In this document: positions 25,533-34,875 of the stretch, one piece after another | How positions within the stretch are numbered: position 1 is the stretch's first letter | How the letters are laid out: each line of letters opens with the position of its first letter | The notes under the pieces: model-generated | The model's input: only the letters and a program-made list of their open reading frames with translations | Told to the model about the DNA's origin: nothing | The model's database searches: none | DNA from: Methylothermaceae bacteria B42 | GTDB taxonomy: Bacteria > Pseudomonadota > Gammaproteobacteria > Methylococcales > Methylothermaceae | Assembly (NCBI GenBank): GCA_001566965.1 | Contig: LSNW01000012.1 | Coordinates: 58,501 to 122,500 of the forward strand | Direction of reading: 5' to 3' | Length of the DNA: 64,000 nucleotides | Translations under genes and position numbers: made by a program

Positions 25533-26477
25533 ATGCAATATTGCGCGTTTATTCACACCAATCACAAACAATGGCTGGGGGCAGTGGTGGCCGCCTATGC
25601 CATGAAACGCAATTCTCCCAATGCCAATAAGTTTGACGTCCAGATTATTGCCCACAAAGACTATCCCTTTCTCCACGAGCGGGAAGGGCAAATTTACCTC
25701 CGGGATGGTCAAAAACGCCCCTGGTTGAATGAAGACTTGCAGTCTTTCACCCCGCTGCGCTTCATGCCGCCCGAATTGATGCATTACCAGGGCCGGGCGG
25801 TGGTGGTGGACCCGGACGTCTTTGCCGTCGGCGATGTCTGGGAACTGTTGTCCCGGGACATGGCAGGGGCCGCTATTCAATGCCGGATGCGCTCGGGCAG
25901 CAAAGGCCGGCGGGGTTGTTACGCCAGCAGCGTGATGCTTCTGGACTGCGCCAAATTGACCCACTGGAAAACCAAAGAAACCTTCGCCAAGATGTTCGAA
26001 TTCGAAGTCGATTACATGGACTGGATTTCCCTGAAGCTGGAAAACCCCGAGACCATCAAGCTGTTCGAAAACGAATGGAACGATTTCGACCGTCTCACCC
26101 CGGCCACCAAAATGCTCCACACCACCAAGCGCAAGACCCAGCCATGGAAAACCGGGCTGCCGGTGGATTTCCGCCCGGCGGAGAAGAAAAACCTGTGGGG
26201 CTGGATTCTGCGCACCCGCCGCCAATTGTTCGGGGAATACGCCCTGCTCGGCCACTATAAACCTCACCCCGATCCCAATCAGGAACGCTATTTCTTCGGC
26301 CTGGTCAAGGAGTGTTTGAAGCAAGGCATTGTGACCGAAGAACAGGTTCGCGAGGAAATGCGCAAGAATCACGTCCGCCACGATGCGCTGGAAGTGATTG
26401 AGCGGATTGAGCCCTTGGCGCCGCCTCCGGGACATCCATTGGGATGGGATAAAATCGAGGAAAAAGCAGCCGCCTAA
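25533..26477 (+). CDS. GT-A-type glycosyltransferase-like protein
   Basis: 314-residue soluble protein. It begins MQYCAFIHTNHKQWLGAVVA, a sugar-transferase-like first strand, and has VVVDPDVFAVGD with a DxD-type metal/UDP-sugar motif (about residues 91-95), then CYASSVMLLDC. This pattern suggests a GT-A fold of the GT8-like sort. AGAGAGG at 25518-25524 serves as ribosome-binding site. The 3' end overlaps the convergent ELM1-type gene by four bases. Donor and acceptor are unknown; the fold assignment is from motifs alone. Confidence 0.6.
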   Translation: MQYCAFIHTNHKQWLGAVVAAYAMKRNSPNANKFDVQIIAHKDYPFLHEREGQIYLRDGQKRPWLNEDLQSFTPLRFMPPELMHYQGRAVVVDPDVFAVGDVWELLSRDMAGAAIQCRMRSGSKGRRGCYASSVMLLDCAKLTHWKTKETFAKMFEFEVDYMDWISLKLENPETIKLFENEWNDFDRLTPATKMLHTTKRKTQPWKTGLPVDFRPAEKKNLWGWILRTRRQLFGEYALLGHYKPHPDPNQERYFFGLVKECLKQGIVTEEQVREEMRKNHVRHDALEVIERIEPLAPPPGHPLGWDKIEEKAAA

Positions 26478-27553
26478 GAAATAAACAACGCCTTCACCCG
26501 CGCCGCGGTGATGGCCAATTCATCCACTGGCGCGGGCGGCTGACGGACAAATTCTTCTCCCAACCAAACCGCCCGGCCGGATTCAATCAAGGCCTGGTGA
26601 ATCCGGCGGATATCGCGCCGCATTCGTTTTGGGGCGAGGGATAACACCAGGCTGCTGCGCCAAGCTTTCCATCGGCGTCTATCCCAAATTGCCCTGGGCG
26701 AGGGAGAGACCGGTGTTTCAGGACGCATTGCCCATCGACCGCTACCGAAGGGAAAGATATATACCGGTTTGCCAGTGGCGCAGGCCTCGGCCAGCATGGA
26801 AATACTGTCGCCAGTGACGACAATGTCAGCCGCCATCCCAAGAAAGCCCAAGTAAGGATTGGCTTTATCCCCTGGCTTGAATGGATGGATGTACTTGGCT
26901 ACCGTCATTTCCCGCGCCAAATGAGCGATGGCTTCCGGCGGCGTCCTGGCGCTGGTGGTAACAAGTACCGAAGCCCCTTTTTCCTGCGCCAGCCTGTTCA
27001 CTTGAACACCCAACTGTTGTGCCGCTGTTTCGTCAAACACGAAAGGGCCGCTGTCTCCGCCCACCAGCAGGGTAATATAAGGCGGTGGAAGTGCCACTTT
27101 CGGTTGCCATTGACGGGCCGCTTGCCTCAGCCTTTCTTCAGTTACCCGATGCAGTGGCAGCAAGTTGGTATGGACATTGGCCAAATCGGGCAATTGATAT
27201 TGGGGGGTGGTGACAATCAGATCAAAATGCTTCAAAGTCGCCCAGGGCCGACCAACGTGGACGATACGAACATTCTTTTGCACCTGCTTCCGAATCCACA
27301 AAACGGCGGCTTCATTGCGCCTTCCGGCGGTTAGAATCAAATCGGGCCAGGGCGGCTTCAGCGAATCGCTTTTCTCCAAGTCAATCCCGGCCAAAGTCGC
27401 GCCCAGCCTGCCCACCAACAACTCATAGGGCCGGTAAGCCATCCGCTTGATTTCATATGGCCATCCCAACGCTTCCGCCAAGGCTAAGAGCTGATTGTTG
27501 TCGCCGGCTTTGTGACCGCACAACAGCCAGACACGGGGTATATCAAAATTCAT
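26474..27553 (-). CDS. Mitochondrial-fission ELM1-like family protein
   Basis: 359 residues with the block pattern of the ELM1/DUF1022 family: N-terminal VWLLCGHKAGDNNQLLALAE, WPDLILTAGRRNEAAVLWI, VHVGRPW, LLVGGDSGPF and VTGDSISMLAEACATGKPVYIF. The family resembles GT-B glycosyltransferases. The last block corresponds to the nucleotide-sugar-binding helix. In alphaproteobacteria and plants members exist with unclear bacterial function; here it faces a GT-A-like gene, so a role in surface-glycan synthesis is a reasonable guess only. Confidence 0.8.
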   Translation of the reverse strand: MNFDIPRVWLLCGHKAGDNNQLLALAEALGWPYEIKRMAYRPYELLVGRLGATLAGIDLEKSDSLKPPWPDLILTAGRRNEAAVLWIRKQVQKNVRIVHVGRPWATLKHFDLIVTTPQYQLPDLANVHTNLLPLHRVTEERLRQAARQWQPKVALPPPYITLLVGGDSGPFVFDETAAQQLGVQVNRLAQEKGASVLVTTSARTPPEAIAHLAREMTVAKYIHPFKPGDKANPYLGFLGMAADIVVTGDSISMLAEACATGKPVYIFPFGSGRWAMRPETPVSPSPRAIWDRRRWKAWRSSLVLSLAPKRMRRDIRRIHQALIESGRAVWLGEEFVRQPPAPVDELAITAARVKALFIS

Positions 27554-27600
27554 ATGGGAAACAGGAATACGTTATTTAAACACGCAAAGGATTGATTGAA

Positions 27601-27700
27601 GGGGCATGTGGTCTGCATCGAAAGCCTCGCCGGCAGGGAGGCCGGCGTGGAGCCTACAGGGAAGTATTCACGGCGTTTTTCGAAGCAGACCACATGCCCC
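27601..27700. repeat. Palindromic intergenic element, copy F
   Basis: Arms 27601-27623 (GGGGCATGTGGTCTGCATCG...) and 27678-27700 pair in 22 of 23 positions. Minus-strand interior: AACGCCGTGAATACTTCC, CTGTAGGCTCCACG, hairpin CCGGC/GCCGG, then GAGGC. Arms resemble those of copy G (59938). It lies between two divergent genes. Confidence 0.9.
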
Positions 27701-27801
27701 TGCTTGAATAGATAAAGGAGCCCCGATATGGGAAATTTTCCTGAATTTTCAGGTCCGGCGGATCGGCTATAATGGGGCGTTGTAAGGTAAACCATACTGA
27801 T

Positions 27802-28962
27802 ATGTTATACAAACTCTTCCCCCTTTTCCTTTGCTTGTTTTCCCATTACCTGACCGCGGCCACGTTGACCATCGGCTATCTTGGCCAACAGCGGGAGGAG
27901 ATCCGCCCGGCGACGGCCAATTTGGAACCCTTGTATCAAGACATCGGACTGCGCGGTGTGGAGTTGGGCATCGAGGATAACAACACTACCGGACGTTTCA
28001 CTGGACAACAATTCATCCTCCTGTCGGCCATGTTGGAGCGGGACGAGGATCCCAGCCGGGCATTTTATTTCCTGGTCAAGGAAGGGGTTCGCCATATCGT
28101 GGTCAATCTTCCCGCCACCCAACTATTGAAATTGGCCGGTCTCCCGGAATCCCAACAAACCTTATTGTACAATGCCGGCGCCTATGACGATGGCCTGCGC
28201 AATGAAAACTGCCGCGCCAATGTTTTGCACACCCTTCCCAGCTACGCCATGCGCGCCGATGCGCTGGGCCAGTATTTTTTGAAAAAACGCTGGACCGATT
28301 GGTTCCTGGTGCCGGGCACCAGAGAAGATGACAAAAACTTCGCCAAGGCGCTGAAACGCACCGCCACCCGCTTCAAACTGAACATCGTCAAGGAAAAACC
28401 CTGGACCCACACTTACGACGCCCGCCGCACCGCCCAGTCAGAAGTAGCGGTTTTTACCCAGGGCGTGGATTATGACATCTTGCTGTTGGCCGATGAAGCA
28501 GGGCTGTTCGGCGATTATTTCCCCTACCGCACCTGGCTCCCCAGACCTGTCGCTGGCACGCAAGGCCTGGTGGCCACATCCTGGCACCCGGCCCATGAAC
28601 AATGGGGCGCGGTGCAATTGCAAAACCGCTTCTGGGAAAAGGCCGGACGCTGGATGAAGCCCCGGGACTACGCCGCCTGGCTGGCGGTCAGGGCCATCGG
28701 CGAGGCGGCCACCCGGACTCAGAGCCTGGACTTCCACGTCATCAATAAATATTTATTGAGCGATCAGCTGGCCCTCGCCGGCTTCAAAGGCAAGCCTTTG
28801 TCCTTCCGGCCCTGGAACGGCCAACTGCGCCAGCCCATTCTCCTCAGCGGCCCAAGGGCCGTGGTTGCCGTCGCCCCGCTGGAAGGTTATCTCCACCCAG
28901 TCAATGAACTGGATACGTTGGGGTATGATAAACAGGAATCTCAATGTCATTTATCACGATGA
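27802..28962 (+). CDS. ABC transporter periplasmic binding protein of PQQ-associated cluster
   Basis: Periplasmic-binding-fold protein, 386 residues from ATG 27802, which opens into a signal peptide (MLYKLFPLFLCLFSHYLTAA). It has the branched-chain-amino-acid-type receptor layout (TLTIGYLGQQ, then GRFTGQQFILLSAM). Members of this subfamily are found beside PQQ-dependent alcohol dehydrogenase systems, with a beta-propeller protein, an ATPase and an ABC-2 permease; the same partners follow at 29585, 31396 and 32127. The ligand is not known. The frame to 27772 is only an upstream extension. Confidence 0.82.
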   Translation: MLYKLFPLFLCLFSHYLTAATLTIGYLGQQREEIRPATANLEPLYQDIGLRGVELGIEDNNTTGRFTGQQFILLSAMLERDEDPSRAFYFLVKEGVRHIVVNLPATQLLKLAGLPESQQTLLYNAGAYDDGLRNENCRANVLHTLPSYAMRADALGQYFLKKRWTDWFLVPGTREDDKNFAKALKRTATRFKLNIVKEKPWTHTYDARRTAQSEVAVFTQGVDYDILLLADEAGLFGDYFPYRTWLPRPVAGTQGLVATSWHPAHEQWGAVQLQNRFWEKAGRWMKPRDYAAWLAVRAIGEAATRTQSLDFHVINKYLLSDQLALAGFKGKPLSFRPWNGQLRQPILLSGPRAVVAVAPLEGYLHPVNELDTLGYDKQESQCHLSR

Positions 28963-29258
28963 AACGATTACCCATTGATCAAGAGACATTAAAAAACCTA
29001 TGCCAAAAATATCGCATCCGGCGGCTGGCGCTTTTTGGCTCGGTGTTAAAAGGCACTGAGAACCTTGACAGTGATATTGATTTGATTGTGGAGTTTTATC
29101 AGGATACCCAGCCAACGCTATTCGATCTTGTCATGATGGAGGAAGCGTTTTCCAAATTGATGAAGCGTCCCGTAGATCTGCGAACGCCCGCGGAATTAAG
29201 CCGTTATTTCCGAAAGCAGGTCTTGGAGGAAGCAGAAGTTCAATATGAATCGGCATGA
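28944..29258 (+). CDS. mntA: MntA-type nucleotidyltransferase antitoxin
   Basis: 104-residue minimal nucleotidyltransferase. The motif LALFGSVLKGTENLDSDIDL holds the GS and DxD residues that bind nucleotide and metal. In characterised pairs MntA AMPylates a tyrosine of HepT and so silences it. It overlaps the preceding binding-protein gene by 19 bp; the alternative start ATG 28959 reduces this. The downstream gene overlaps by 14 bp and encodes the HEPN partner. Its presence splits a metabolic operon. Confidence 0.85.
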   Translation: MSFITMKRLPIDQETLKNLCQKYRIRRLALFGSVLKGTENLDSDIDLIVEFYQDTQPTLFDLVMMEEAFSKLMKRPVDLRTPAELSRYFRKQVLEEAEVQYESA

Positions 29259-29559
29259 CTTGGTTCGCTTACGTCATATGCATGATGCAGTGCTATCAGC
29301 CTTGAAGTTTGCCGAAGGCCGAACTCAATCCGACTTAGGTGAAGATGATATGCTGTGCTTTGCCCTCATTCGGGCGCTGGAAATTATCGGTGAGGCCGCC
29401 GCTCAAATATCCACGGAAACCCGGAATTCATATCCAAATATCCCTTGGAAAGCGATGACTGGGATGCGTAACCGGCTTATTCATGCTTATTTCGATGTTG
29501 ACCTGGAAATCCTCTGGCAACTATCGATAAGGCGCTTCCAAACCTTCTCGCCCAATTAG
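29245..29559 (+). CDS. hepT: HepT-type HEPN toxin, C-terminus frameshifted
   Basis: HEPN (DUF86) ribonuclease-type toxin. The catalytic/modified motif RNRLIHAY (R-x4-H-x-Y) is intact, as are ALIRALEIIGEAAAQIS and DVDLEILW. After Trp at 29515-29517 the frame gives QLSIRRFQTFSPN and stops at 29559. One frame over, the sequence reads ATIDKALPNLLAQLESIL and stops at 29588, matching the normal HepT C-terminal helix and overlapping the next ATG (ATGA). I infer loss of one base near 29516. The protein as it stands is 104 residues and may retain the active motif. Confidence 0.75.
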   Translation: MNRHDLVRLRHMHDAVLSALKFAEGRTQSDLGEDDMLCFALIRALEIIGEAAAQISTETRNSYPNIPWKAMTGMRNRLIHAYFDVDLEILWQLSIRRFQTFSPN

Positions 29560-29584
29560 AATCCATTTTAATAAAGGATAAAGA

Positions 29585-30544
29585 ATGAATTATGCAATTA
29601 TTGCTTTTCTACTCCTCATCTCTCCAGTACTCTCCAGCGCTGACACAGTATTCGTCACCCTGGAAAAGGACAACGCCCTGGCGGTCGTGGACGGCAAATC
29701 CCTGGAATTGACCCGCACGGTTAAAATCGGCCGCCGCCCCAGGGACATCAAACTGAGCCCGGACTTCAAAAAACTCTACATCGCCACCAGCGATGACGAT
29801 ACCATCCAGGTGCTGGAGGCCGAAACCTACAAGATTATCGGCAAACTCCCTTCCGGGGAAGATCCGGAAACCTTCGCCATTGATCCCCAAGGCAAACGGC
29901 TCTATGTCTCCAATGAAGACGACAATCTGGTGACGGTCATCGACCTTGCCAGCGGCAAGGTGGTCAAATCCATTCCGGTGGGGGTGGAGCCCGAGGGGAT
30001 TGATGTCAGCCCTAATGGCAAGTGGGTGGTTAGTACCTCGGAAACTACCAACATGGCCCACTGGATCGACGCCAAAACCCTGGAAATCGTCCACAATACC
30101 TTGGTCGATCCCCGTCCCCGCGCCGCTCATTTCACAGCCGACAGCCAGCAGTTGTGGGTCACCTCGGAAATCGGCAGTACCTTGACTATCATCGATGCCA
30201 ACAGCAAACAGATAGTCAAAAAACTGCATTTCCAAATTCCCGGAGTTACCCAGTCGTTAATCCAGCCGGTTGGCGTGGTGGTGGATAAAAACCGCAAATA
30301 TGGCTATGTGGCTTTGGGACCGGCTAACCGGGTGGCGGTCATCGACGCCCAAAAGCTTGAAATTATCGATTACCTCTTGACCGGCAAGCGGGTCTGGCAC
30401 TTGGCTTTTTCCAGCGACGGCAAACGGCTTTACACCACCAACGGCGCCAGCCACGATGTAACCGTCATTGATACGGAAAAACTCAAACCCATCAAATCCA
30501 TTCCGGTGGGGCATTATCCTTGGGGGGTGGCGGTTAAACCGTAA
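29585..30544 (+). CDS. YVTN beta-propeller protein of PQQ-associated cluster
   Basis: Periplasmic protein of 319 residues: signal peptide (1-18, cleavage after VLSSA) and about seven YVTN-type blades, seen as repeats such as RLYVSNEDDNLVTVIDLASG and RLYTTNGASHDVTVIDTEK. It matches the propeller family encoded next to PQQ-dependent oxidation systems with an ABC transporter. It may take part in cofactor or enzyme maturation, but this is inferred from context only. The ATG coincides with the stop of the restored hepT frame. Confidence 0.85.
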   Translation: MNYAIIAFLLLISPVLSSADTVFVTLEKDNALAVVDGKSLELTRTVKIGRRPRDIKLSPDFKKLYIATSDDDTIQVLEAETYKIIGKLPSGEDPETFAIDPQGKRLYVSNEDDNLVTVIDLASGKVVKSIPVGVEPEGIDVSPNGKWVVSTSETTNMAHWIDAKTLEIVHNTLVDPRPRAAHFTADSQQLWVTSEIGSTLTIIDANSKQIVKKLHFQIPGVTQSLIQPVGVVVDKNRKYGYVALGPANRVAVIDAQKLEIIDYLLTGKRVWHLAFSSDGKRLYTTNGASHDVTVIDTEKLKPIKSIPVGHYPWGVAVKP

Positions 30545-30558
30545 CTGATGATTTAGAC

Positions 30559-31353
30559 ATGAAAAAATCAACTAAATCACCTTTGAAAAATAAACCATTA
30601 CGGCTTCCTGGACAGTCACTTAATAATGAAATACGTTTTTTAATAGATGATAAAGCACTCAATTACATTTTACTTCCTATTTTTTTACTGGTATTTACCA
30701 TTTGGAATTGGTTACTGCATTATCAAATAATAAAAATAACACCAAGTTCGCTAAAATTTCTCACTTTATTCACAATATTAATTTCCATATATTGCGTTTT
30801 TAGAATATTTAAACTCATTCGCAAAATAAAACGATTAAAACTAGGAAGGGATGGAGAAATAGCCGTCGGACAAACACTTGAATATTTAAGAAATAAGGGT
30901 TTCCGTATATTCCACGACATCATTGGAGAAGGTTTCAACCTGGATCATGTTATTGTTGGAGAACAAGGCATATTTTGCGTGGAGACAAAGACTTATTCAA
31001 AGCCAAGCAAAGGTCAGTGTAAAATAACTATCAATCATGAAGGAATTTCTGTCAACGGAAGCAAGCCCAATAGTAAGATATTTTCGCAAGCAAAAGCACA
31101 AAAGGCATGGCTAGAAAGAAAGATTTCCCTTTTAACTGGAATTAATGTGCCTGTTCAACCAGTAGTGGTTTTTCCTGGCTGGTTTGTTGATAACAAATTG
31201 GATGACAACTCCATATGGTTTCTTGAGCCAAAAGGCCTTCTAAAATATATTGAAAAAGCTAAAGTCACTTTAGACAAAAGAACTGTTAAATTTATTTCCA
31301 ATCAATTATCCCAATTTATTAGGGATAATTATGACTATAACCAATATTATTAG
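30559..31353 (+). CDS. NERD-domain (nuclease-related) membrane protein
   Basis: 264 residues, much richer in A+T than its neighbours. Two membrane helices (about residues 33-52 and 60-78) are followed by a NERD domain (about 95-215): GRDGEIAVGQTLEYL, then FNLDHVIVGEQGIFCVETKT, which carries the D...E-x-K triad of PD-(D/E)xK nucleases, and IFSQAKAQKAWLERKI. It interrupts the PQQ-associated operon between the propeller and ATPase genes. Base composition suggests recent acquisition. A DNA target or defence role is not shown. Confidence 0.85.
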   Translation: MKKSTKSPLKNKPLRLPGQSLNNEIRFLIDDKALNYILLPIFLLVFTIWNWLLHYQIIKITPSSLKFLTLFTILISIYCVFRIFKLIRKIKRLKLGRDGEIAVGQTLEYLRNKGFRIFHDIIGEGFNLDHVIVGEQGIFCVETKTYSKPSKGQCKITINHEGISVNGSKPNSKIFSQAKAQKAWLERKISLLTGINVPVQPVVVFPGWFVDNKLDDNSIWFLEPKGLLKYIEKAKVTLDKRTVKFISNQLSQFIRDNYDYNQYY

Positions 31354-31395
31354 TTGCTAATTAATTATTCAGCAATTTCATGCAAATTTAAGCTC

Positions 31396-32136
31396 ATGCG
31401 CAATAATGCACTCGAGGTCGAACACGTTAGCTTTGCCTACGGCAAGAAAAAAGCCCTGGACGATGTGAGTTTTACTGTCGGGCAAGGGCAATGCACCATT
31501 TTGCTGGGTCCCAATGGCGCGGGTAAAAGCACGCTATTTGCGCTCATTACCCGGTTGTACGATTCCCCCACCGGCCATATCCGCATCGCCGGTTTCGACA
31601 ACCGCAAACAGCCTTGCAAAGCCTTGGCAAATATGGGGGTTGTATTTCAGCAGCCAACCTTGGATATGGATCTGACGGTCACCCAAAATTTGCGTTACCA
31701 CGCCGCTCTGCACGGCATGAGCCGCCGCCAGGCAAAACGCCGGATTGAAGAAGAATTAGACAGGCTGGAAATGCTCGATTACCGCGCCAGCAAAATCCGC
31801 AGTCTCAGCGGCGGATACCGGCGGCGGGTGGAAATCGCCCGGGCCTTGCTCCATCAACCGAAACTGCTGCTTTTGGATGAACCCACCGTTGGGCTGGATA
31901 TTCCCAGCCGCCAGACACTGGTGGCCTATGTTCACCAATTGGCCTGGGAACAAGGTATCGGTGTGCTCTGGGCCACGCACTTGATTGACGAGATTGAGCC
32001 GTCGGACGAATTGATTGTGCTCCATCAAGGTACCATCCGCGCTCAAGGCGTCGTCAATGAAGTCATCGAGCAAGTCAGCGTAACAACCATTGGCGAAGCT
32101 TTCCAGATTCTGACGGAGGCAACGGAATGCGCGTGA
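31396..32136 (+). CDS. ABC transporter ATP-binding protein of PQQ-associated cluster
   Basis: 246-residue ATPase from ATG 31396. It has Walker A GPNGAGKST (38-46), Q-loop VVFQQPTLDMDLTV, signature SLSGGYRRRVEIARAL (SGGY rather than SGGQ), Walker B LLLLDEPTVGLD and switch His in WATHL. It overlaps the permease gene by 10 bp. Together with the binding protein (27802) and propeller (29585) it forms the ABC system linked in other genomes to PQQ-dependent alcohol metabolism. Transport direction and substrate are unknown. Confidence 0.9.
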   Translation: MRNNALEVEHVSFAYGKKKALDDVSFTVGQGQCTILLGPNGAGKSTLFALITRLYDSPTGHIRIAGFDNRKQPCKALANMGVVFQQPTLDMDLTVTQNLRYHAALHGMSRRQAKRRIEEELDRLEMLDYRASKIRSLSGGYRRRVEIARALLHQPKLLLLDEPTVGLDIPSRQTLVAYVHQLAWEQGIGVLWATHLIDEIEPSDELIVLHQGTIRAQGVVNEVIEQVSVTTIGEAFQILTEATECA

Positions 32137-32927
32137 TGCACTATCTGCGCGCCACCAGCGCCATTATCGGCCGGGAATTGCTCAGGTTTTTACATCAGCG
32201 GGGCCGTTTTATCGCCGCTTTGGTGCGGCCGTTGGTCTGGCTGTTCATTTTTGCCGCCGGTTTCCGTTCCACCCTGGGCATCGCGGTGATTCCGCCCTAT
32301 GAGACCTATATCCTCTATGAGGAATACATCACCCCTGGACTGGTGGGCATGATTTTGTTGTTCAACGGCATGCAAAGTTCGTTATCGATGGTTTACGACC
32401 GGGAAATGGGCAGCATGCGAATTTTATTGGTAGCGCCGCTGCCACGCTGGTATTTGCTGTCGAGCAAGTTATTGGCCAGCACTTTCGTTTCCCTGCTGCA
32501 GGCGTACGTTTTTTTGGGGATTGCCTGGGCCTATGAAATTCAACCGCCCCCCATGGGATACTTGTATGTTTTTCCCGCCCTGATTCTGGCAGGATTAATG
32601 CTTGGCGCCATGGGAATGTTTTTGTCTTCTTTTATCAAACAGTTGGAGAATTTCGCCGGGGTCATGAATTTCGTCATTTTTCCCATGTTTTTTCTGTCCA
32701 CCGCCTTGTATCCCTTGTGGCGGCTGCAAGAATCCAGCCAATTATTGGCTACCCTGGCGCAATACAATCCCTTTTCCCAAGCGGTGGAGCTGATCCGCTT
32801 TGCCCTCTACGGCCAGTTTAACCGCTACGCCTTTTTCTATACTTTGATTACACTATTGATTTTTTTAGTCCTGGCGGTATGGGGCTATAACCCCTCCAAG
32901 GGCATGATGAAACGGAGAGGCGGATGA
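32127..32927 (+). CDS. ABC-2 type permease of PQQ-associated cluster
   Basis: 266-residue membrane protein with six hydrophobic segments, ABC-2 layout: [63 protein letters not shown] (read in two parts) and PLYPLW-like ALYPLWRLQ. It is the usual partner of the preceding ATPase. It overlaps rfbB by four bases (ATGA), so the rhamnose operon may be read through from this cluster. ATG 32133 is an alternative start. Confidence 0.87.
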   Translation: MRVMHYLRATSAIIGRELLRFLHQRGRFIAALVRPLVWLFIFAAGFRSTLGIAVIPPYETYILYEEYITPGLVGMILLFNGMQSSLSMVYDREMGSMRILLVAPLPRWYLLSSKLLASTFVSLLQAYVFLGIAWAYEIQPPPMGYLYVFPALILAGLMLGAMGMFLSSFIKQLENFAGVMNFVIFPMFFLSTALYPLWRLQESSQLLATLAQYNPFSQAVELIRFALYGQFNRYAFFYTLITLLIFLVLAVWGYNPSKGMMKRRGG

Positions 32928-33988
32928 AACAACCAACCTGGCTGGTAACCGGCGGCGCCGGTTTTATCGGCGGCAATTTCGTACTGAGACAAATCGCCAA
33001 AGGCGATATTCGCATTGTTAACCTGGACGCGCTGACCTACGCCGGCAATCTGGATACCCTGGCGCCGGTGATGGACAACCCCAATCACATCTTTGTCCAA
33101 GGTTCGATTACGGATAGGGCCTTGATTCGTGAATTGCTCGAAAAATTCCAGCCCAATGCCATCATCAATTTTGCCGCTGAAAGTCATGTGGACCGTTCCA
33201 TCGAGTCACCCAGCGATTTTATCCAAACCAATGTGGTTGGCACTTTTGAGCTTTTGGAAGCCGCCCGCAATTACTGGCAAAACCTACCTGATGACCGGCA
33301 AGACCGGTTCCGGTTACTTCACGTTTCCACTGACGAAGTTTATGGCTCGTTGGGGGAAACAGGTAAGTTTACGGAAACCACCCCTTATCAACCCAACTCC
33401 CCTTATTCGGCCTCCAAGGCCGGTTCAGACCACCTGGTACGGGCCTATTTTCATACCTACGGCCTGCCCGTCCTGACCACCAATTGTTCCAACAATTATG
33501 GCCCTTATCAGTTCCCGGAAAAGTTGATTCCTTTAATGATTCTCAATGCTCTGGAAGGCAAACCGCTGCCGGTGTATGGCGAGGGTTTGAATATCCGCGA
33601 TTGGCTGTTTGTGGAAGATCACTGCAAAGCCATCGAACGGGTATTGGAAGCCGGCAAACCAGGCGAGGTTTACAACATCGGCGGCAATAACGAAAAGACC
33701 AATATCGAAGTGGTCAAAACTATTTGTTCCCTCTTGGATGAGTTGGTACCCGATTCTCCCCACCGCCCTCATCAAGACCTGATAACTTTTGTGGAAGACC
33801 GTCCGGGGCACGATCTACGCTACGCCATTGACGCCAGCAAAATCCAGCGGGAACTGGGCTGGGTGCCGGAGGAAACCTTCGAAACCGGCCTGGCCAAAAC
33901 CGTACGGTGGTATCTGGATAACCGTCAATGGTGCCAGCGGGTCACCGACGGCAGCTACCGCCGCGAGCGCTTGGGGTTGATGTCATGA
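32924..33988 (+). CDS. rfbB: dTDP-glucose 4,6-dehydratase
   Basis: Second step of dTDP-L-rhamnose synthesis. The 354-residue SDR protein has the NAD motif GGAGFIG (10-16), catalytic T136-D137-E138 in [10 protein letters not shown], and Y161-x3-K165 in [28 protein letters not shown] is a further diagnostic block. It is the first gene of rfbBACD and overlaps the upstream permease gene by four bases and rfbA by four. Confidence 0.97.
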   Translation: MKQPTWLVTGGAGFIGGNFVLRQIAKGDIRIVNLDALTYAGNLDTLAPVMDNPNHIFVQGSITDRALIRELLEKFQPNAIINFAAESHVDRSIESPSDFIQTNVVGTFELLEAARNYWQNLPDDRQDRFRLLHVSTDEVYGSLGETGKFTETTPYQPNSPYSASKAGSDHLVRAYFHTYGLPVLTTNCSNNYGPYQFPEKLIPLMILNALEGKPLPVYGEGLNIRDWLFVEDHCKAIERVLEAGKPGEVYNIGGNNEKTNIEVVKTICSLLDELVPDSPHRPHQDLITFVEDRPGHDLRYAIDASKIQRELGWVPEETFETGLAKTVRWYLDNRQWCQRVTDGSYRRERLGLMS

Positions 33989-34875
33989 CCGGGCAGCGCA
34001 AAGGCATTATTCTGGCGGGCGGTTCCGGCACCCGGCTCCATCCTTTGACCATTGCCGTCAGCAAGCAATTGTTGCCGGTCTATGACAAGCCGATGATCTA
34101 CTATCCCTTGTCCACTTTGATGCTGGCGGGGATACGGGATATTCTGGTGATTACCACCCCCCACGATGCTCCCTTGTTCGAAAAACTGTTGGGGGACGGC
34201 AGACAATGGGGAATCCATTTGAACTATGCCATCCAGCCACATCCGGGTGGGTTGGCGCAGGCTTTTTTAATCGGCAAGGATTTTGTCGGCAATGATCCGA
34301 GCTGCCTGATTCTGGGGGATAATATTTTCTACGGCCACGGCCTTACCGAAATTTTGACTCAGGCCAGCCGCCGGGAAAAAGGCGCTACGGTCTTTGGTTA
34401 TTGGGTCAAGGATCCCGAGCGTTACGGCGTGGCGGAATTCGACGTACAGGGAAAAGTCATCGGGCTGGAGGAAAAACCCTCACAGCCGCGCACCAATTGG
34501 GCCGTCACCGGCATTTATTTCTACGATAATCAAGTCTGCGATTTGGCAGCGGAATTACAACCTTCCCGGCGCGGGGAATTGGAGATCACCGATCTCAATC
34601 GACTCTATCTGAAACAAAACCAGCTCCATCTGGAAAAAATGGGCCGGGGCATTGCCTGGCTGGATACCGGCACCCACGACTCCCTGATGCAGGCCTCCCA
34701 ATTCATCCAAACCATTGAAGAGCGCCAGGGCCTGAAGATCTGTTGCCCGGAAGAAATCGCCTATTTATACCAATGGATTAACGACGAAGATTTGGCGCGC
34801 ATGGCAGGCCAATTCAAAAACAACGGCTATGGGGCTTATCTCAAATACGTTTTGGAACATGGAGCCATGGGGTGA
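33985..34875 (+). CDS. rfbA: Glucose-1-phosphate thymidylyltransferase
   Basis: First step of dTDP-L-rhamnose synthesis: glucose-1-phosphate plus dTTP. The 296-residue product starts at ATG 33985 (overlap ATGA with rfbB); a longer frame to 33928 is inside rfbB. Motifs: [14 protein letters not shown] (nucleotide binding), [27 protein letters not shown] (metal Asp) and [15 protein letters not shown]. Length is normal for RmlA. Confidence 0.97.
   Translation: MTGQRKGIILAGGSGTRLHPLTIAVSKQLLPVYDKPMIYYPLSTLMLAGIRDILVITTPHDAPLFEKLLGDGRQWGIHLNYAIQPHPGGLAQAFLIGKDFVGNDPSCLILGDNIFYGHGLTEILTQASRREKGATVFGYWVKDPERYGVAEFDVQGKVIGLEEKPSQPRTNWAVTGIYFYDNQVCDLAAELQPSRRGELEITDLNRLYLKQNQLHLEKMGRGIAWLDTGTHDSLMQASQFIQTIEERQGLKICCPEEIAYLYQWINDEDLARMAGQFKNNGYGAYLKYVLEHGAMG

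Noticed and set aside
25488..26435. 315-codon frame antisense to the GT-A-like gene
   Set aside because: No ribosome-binding site or family motif; the opposite strand has a convincing start and motifs.
4677..27700. Interpreting the seven palindromes as a CRISPR array or as insertion sequences
   Set aside because: Copies are kilobases apart, contain no transposase frame and show no direct repeat-spacer order.
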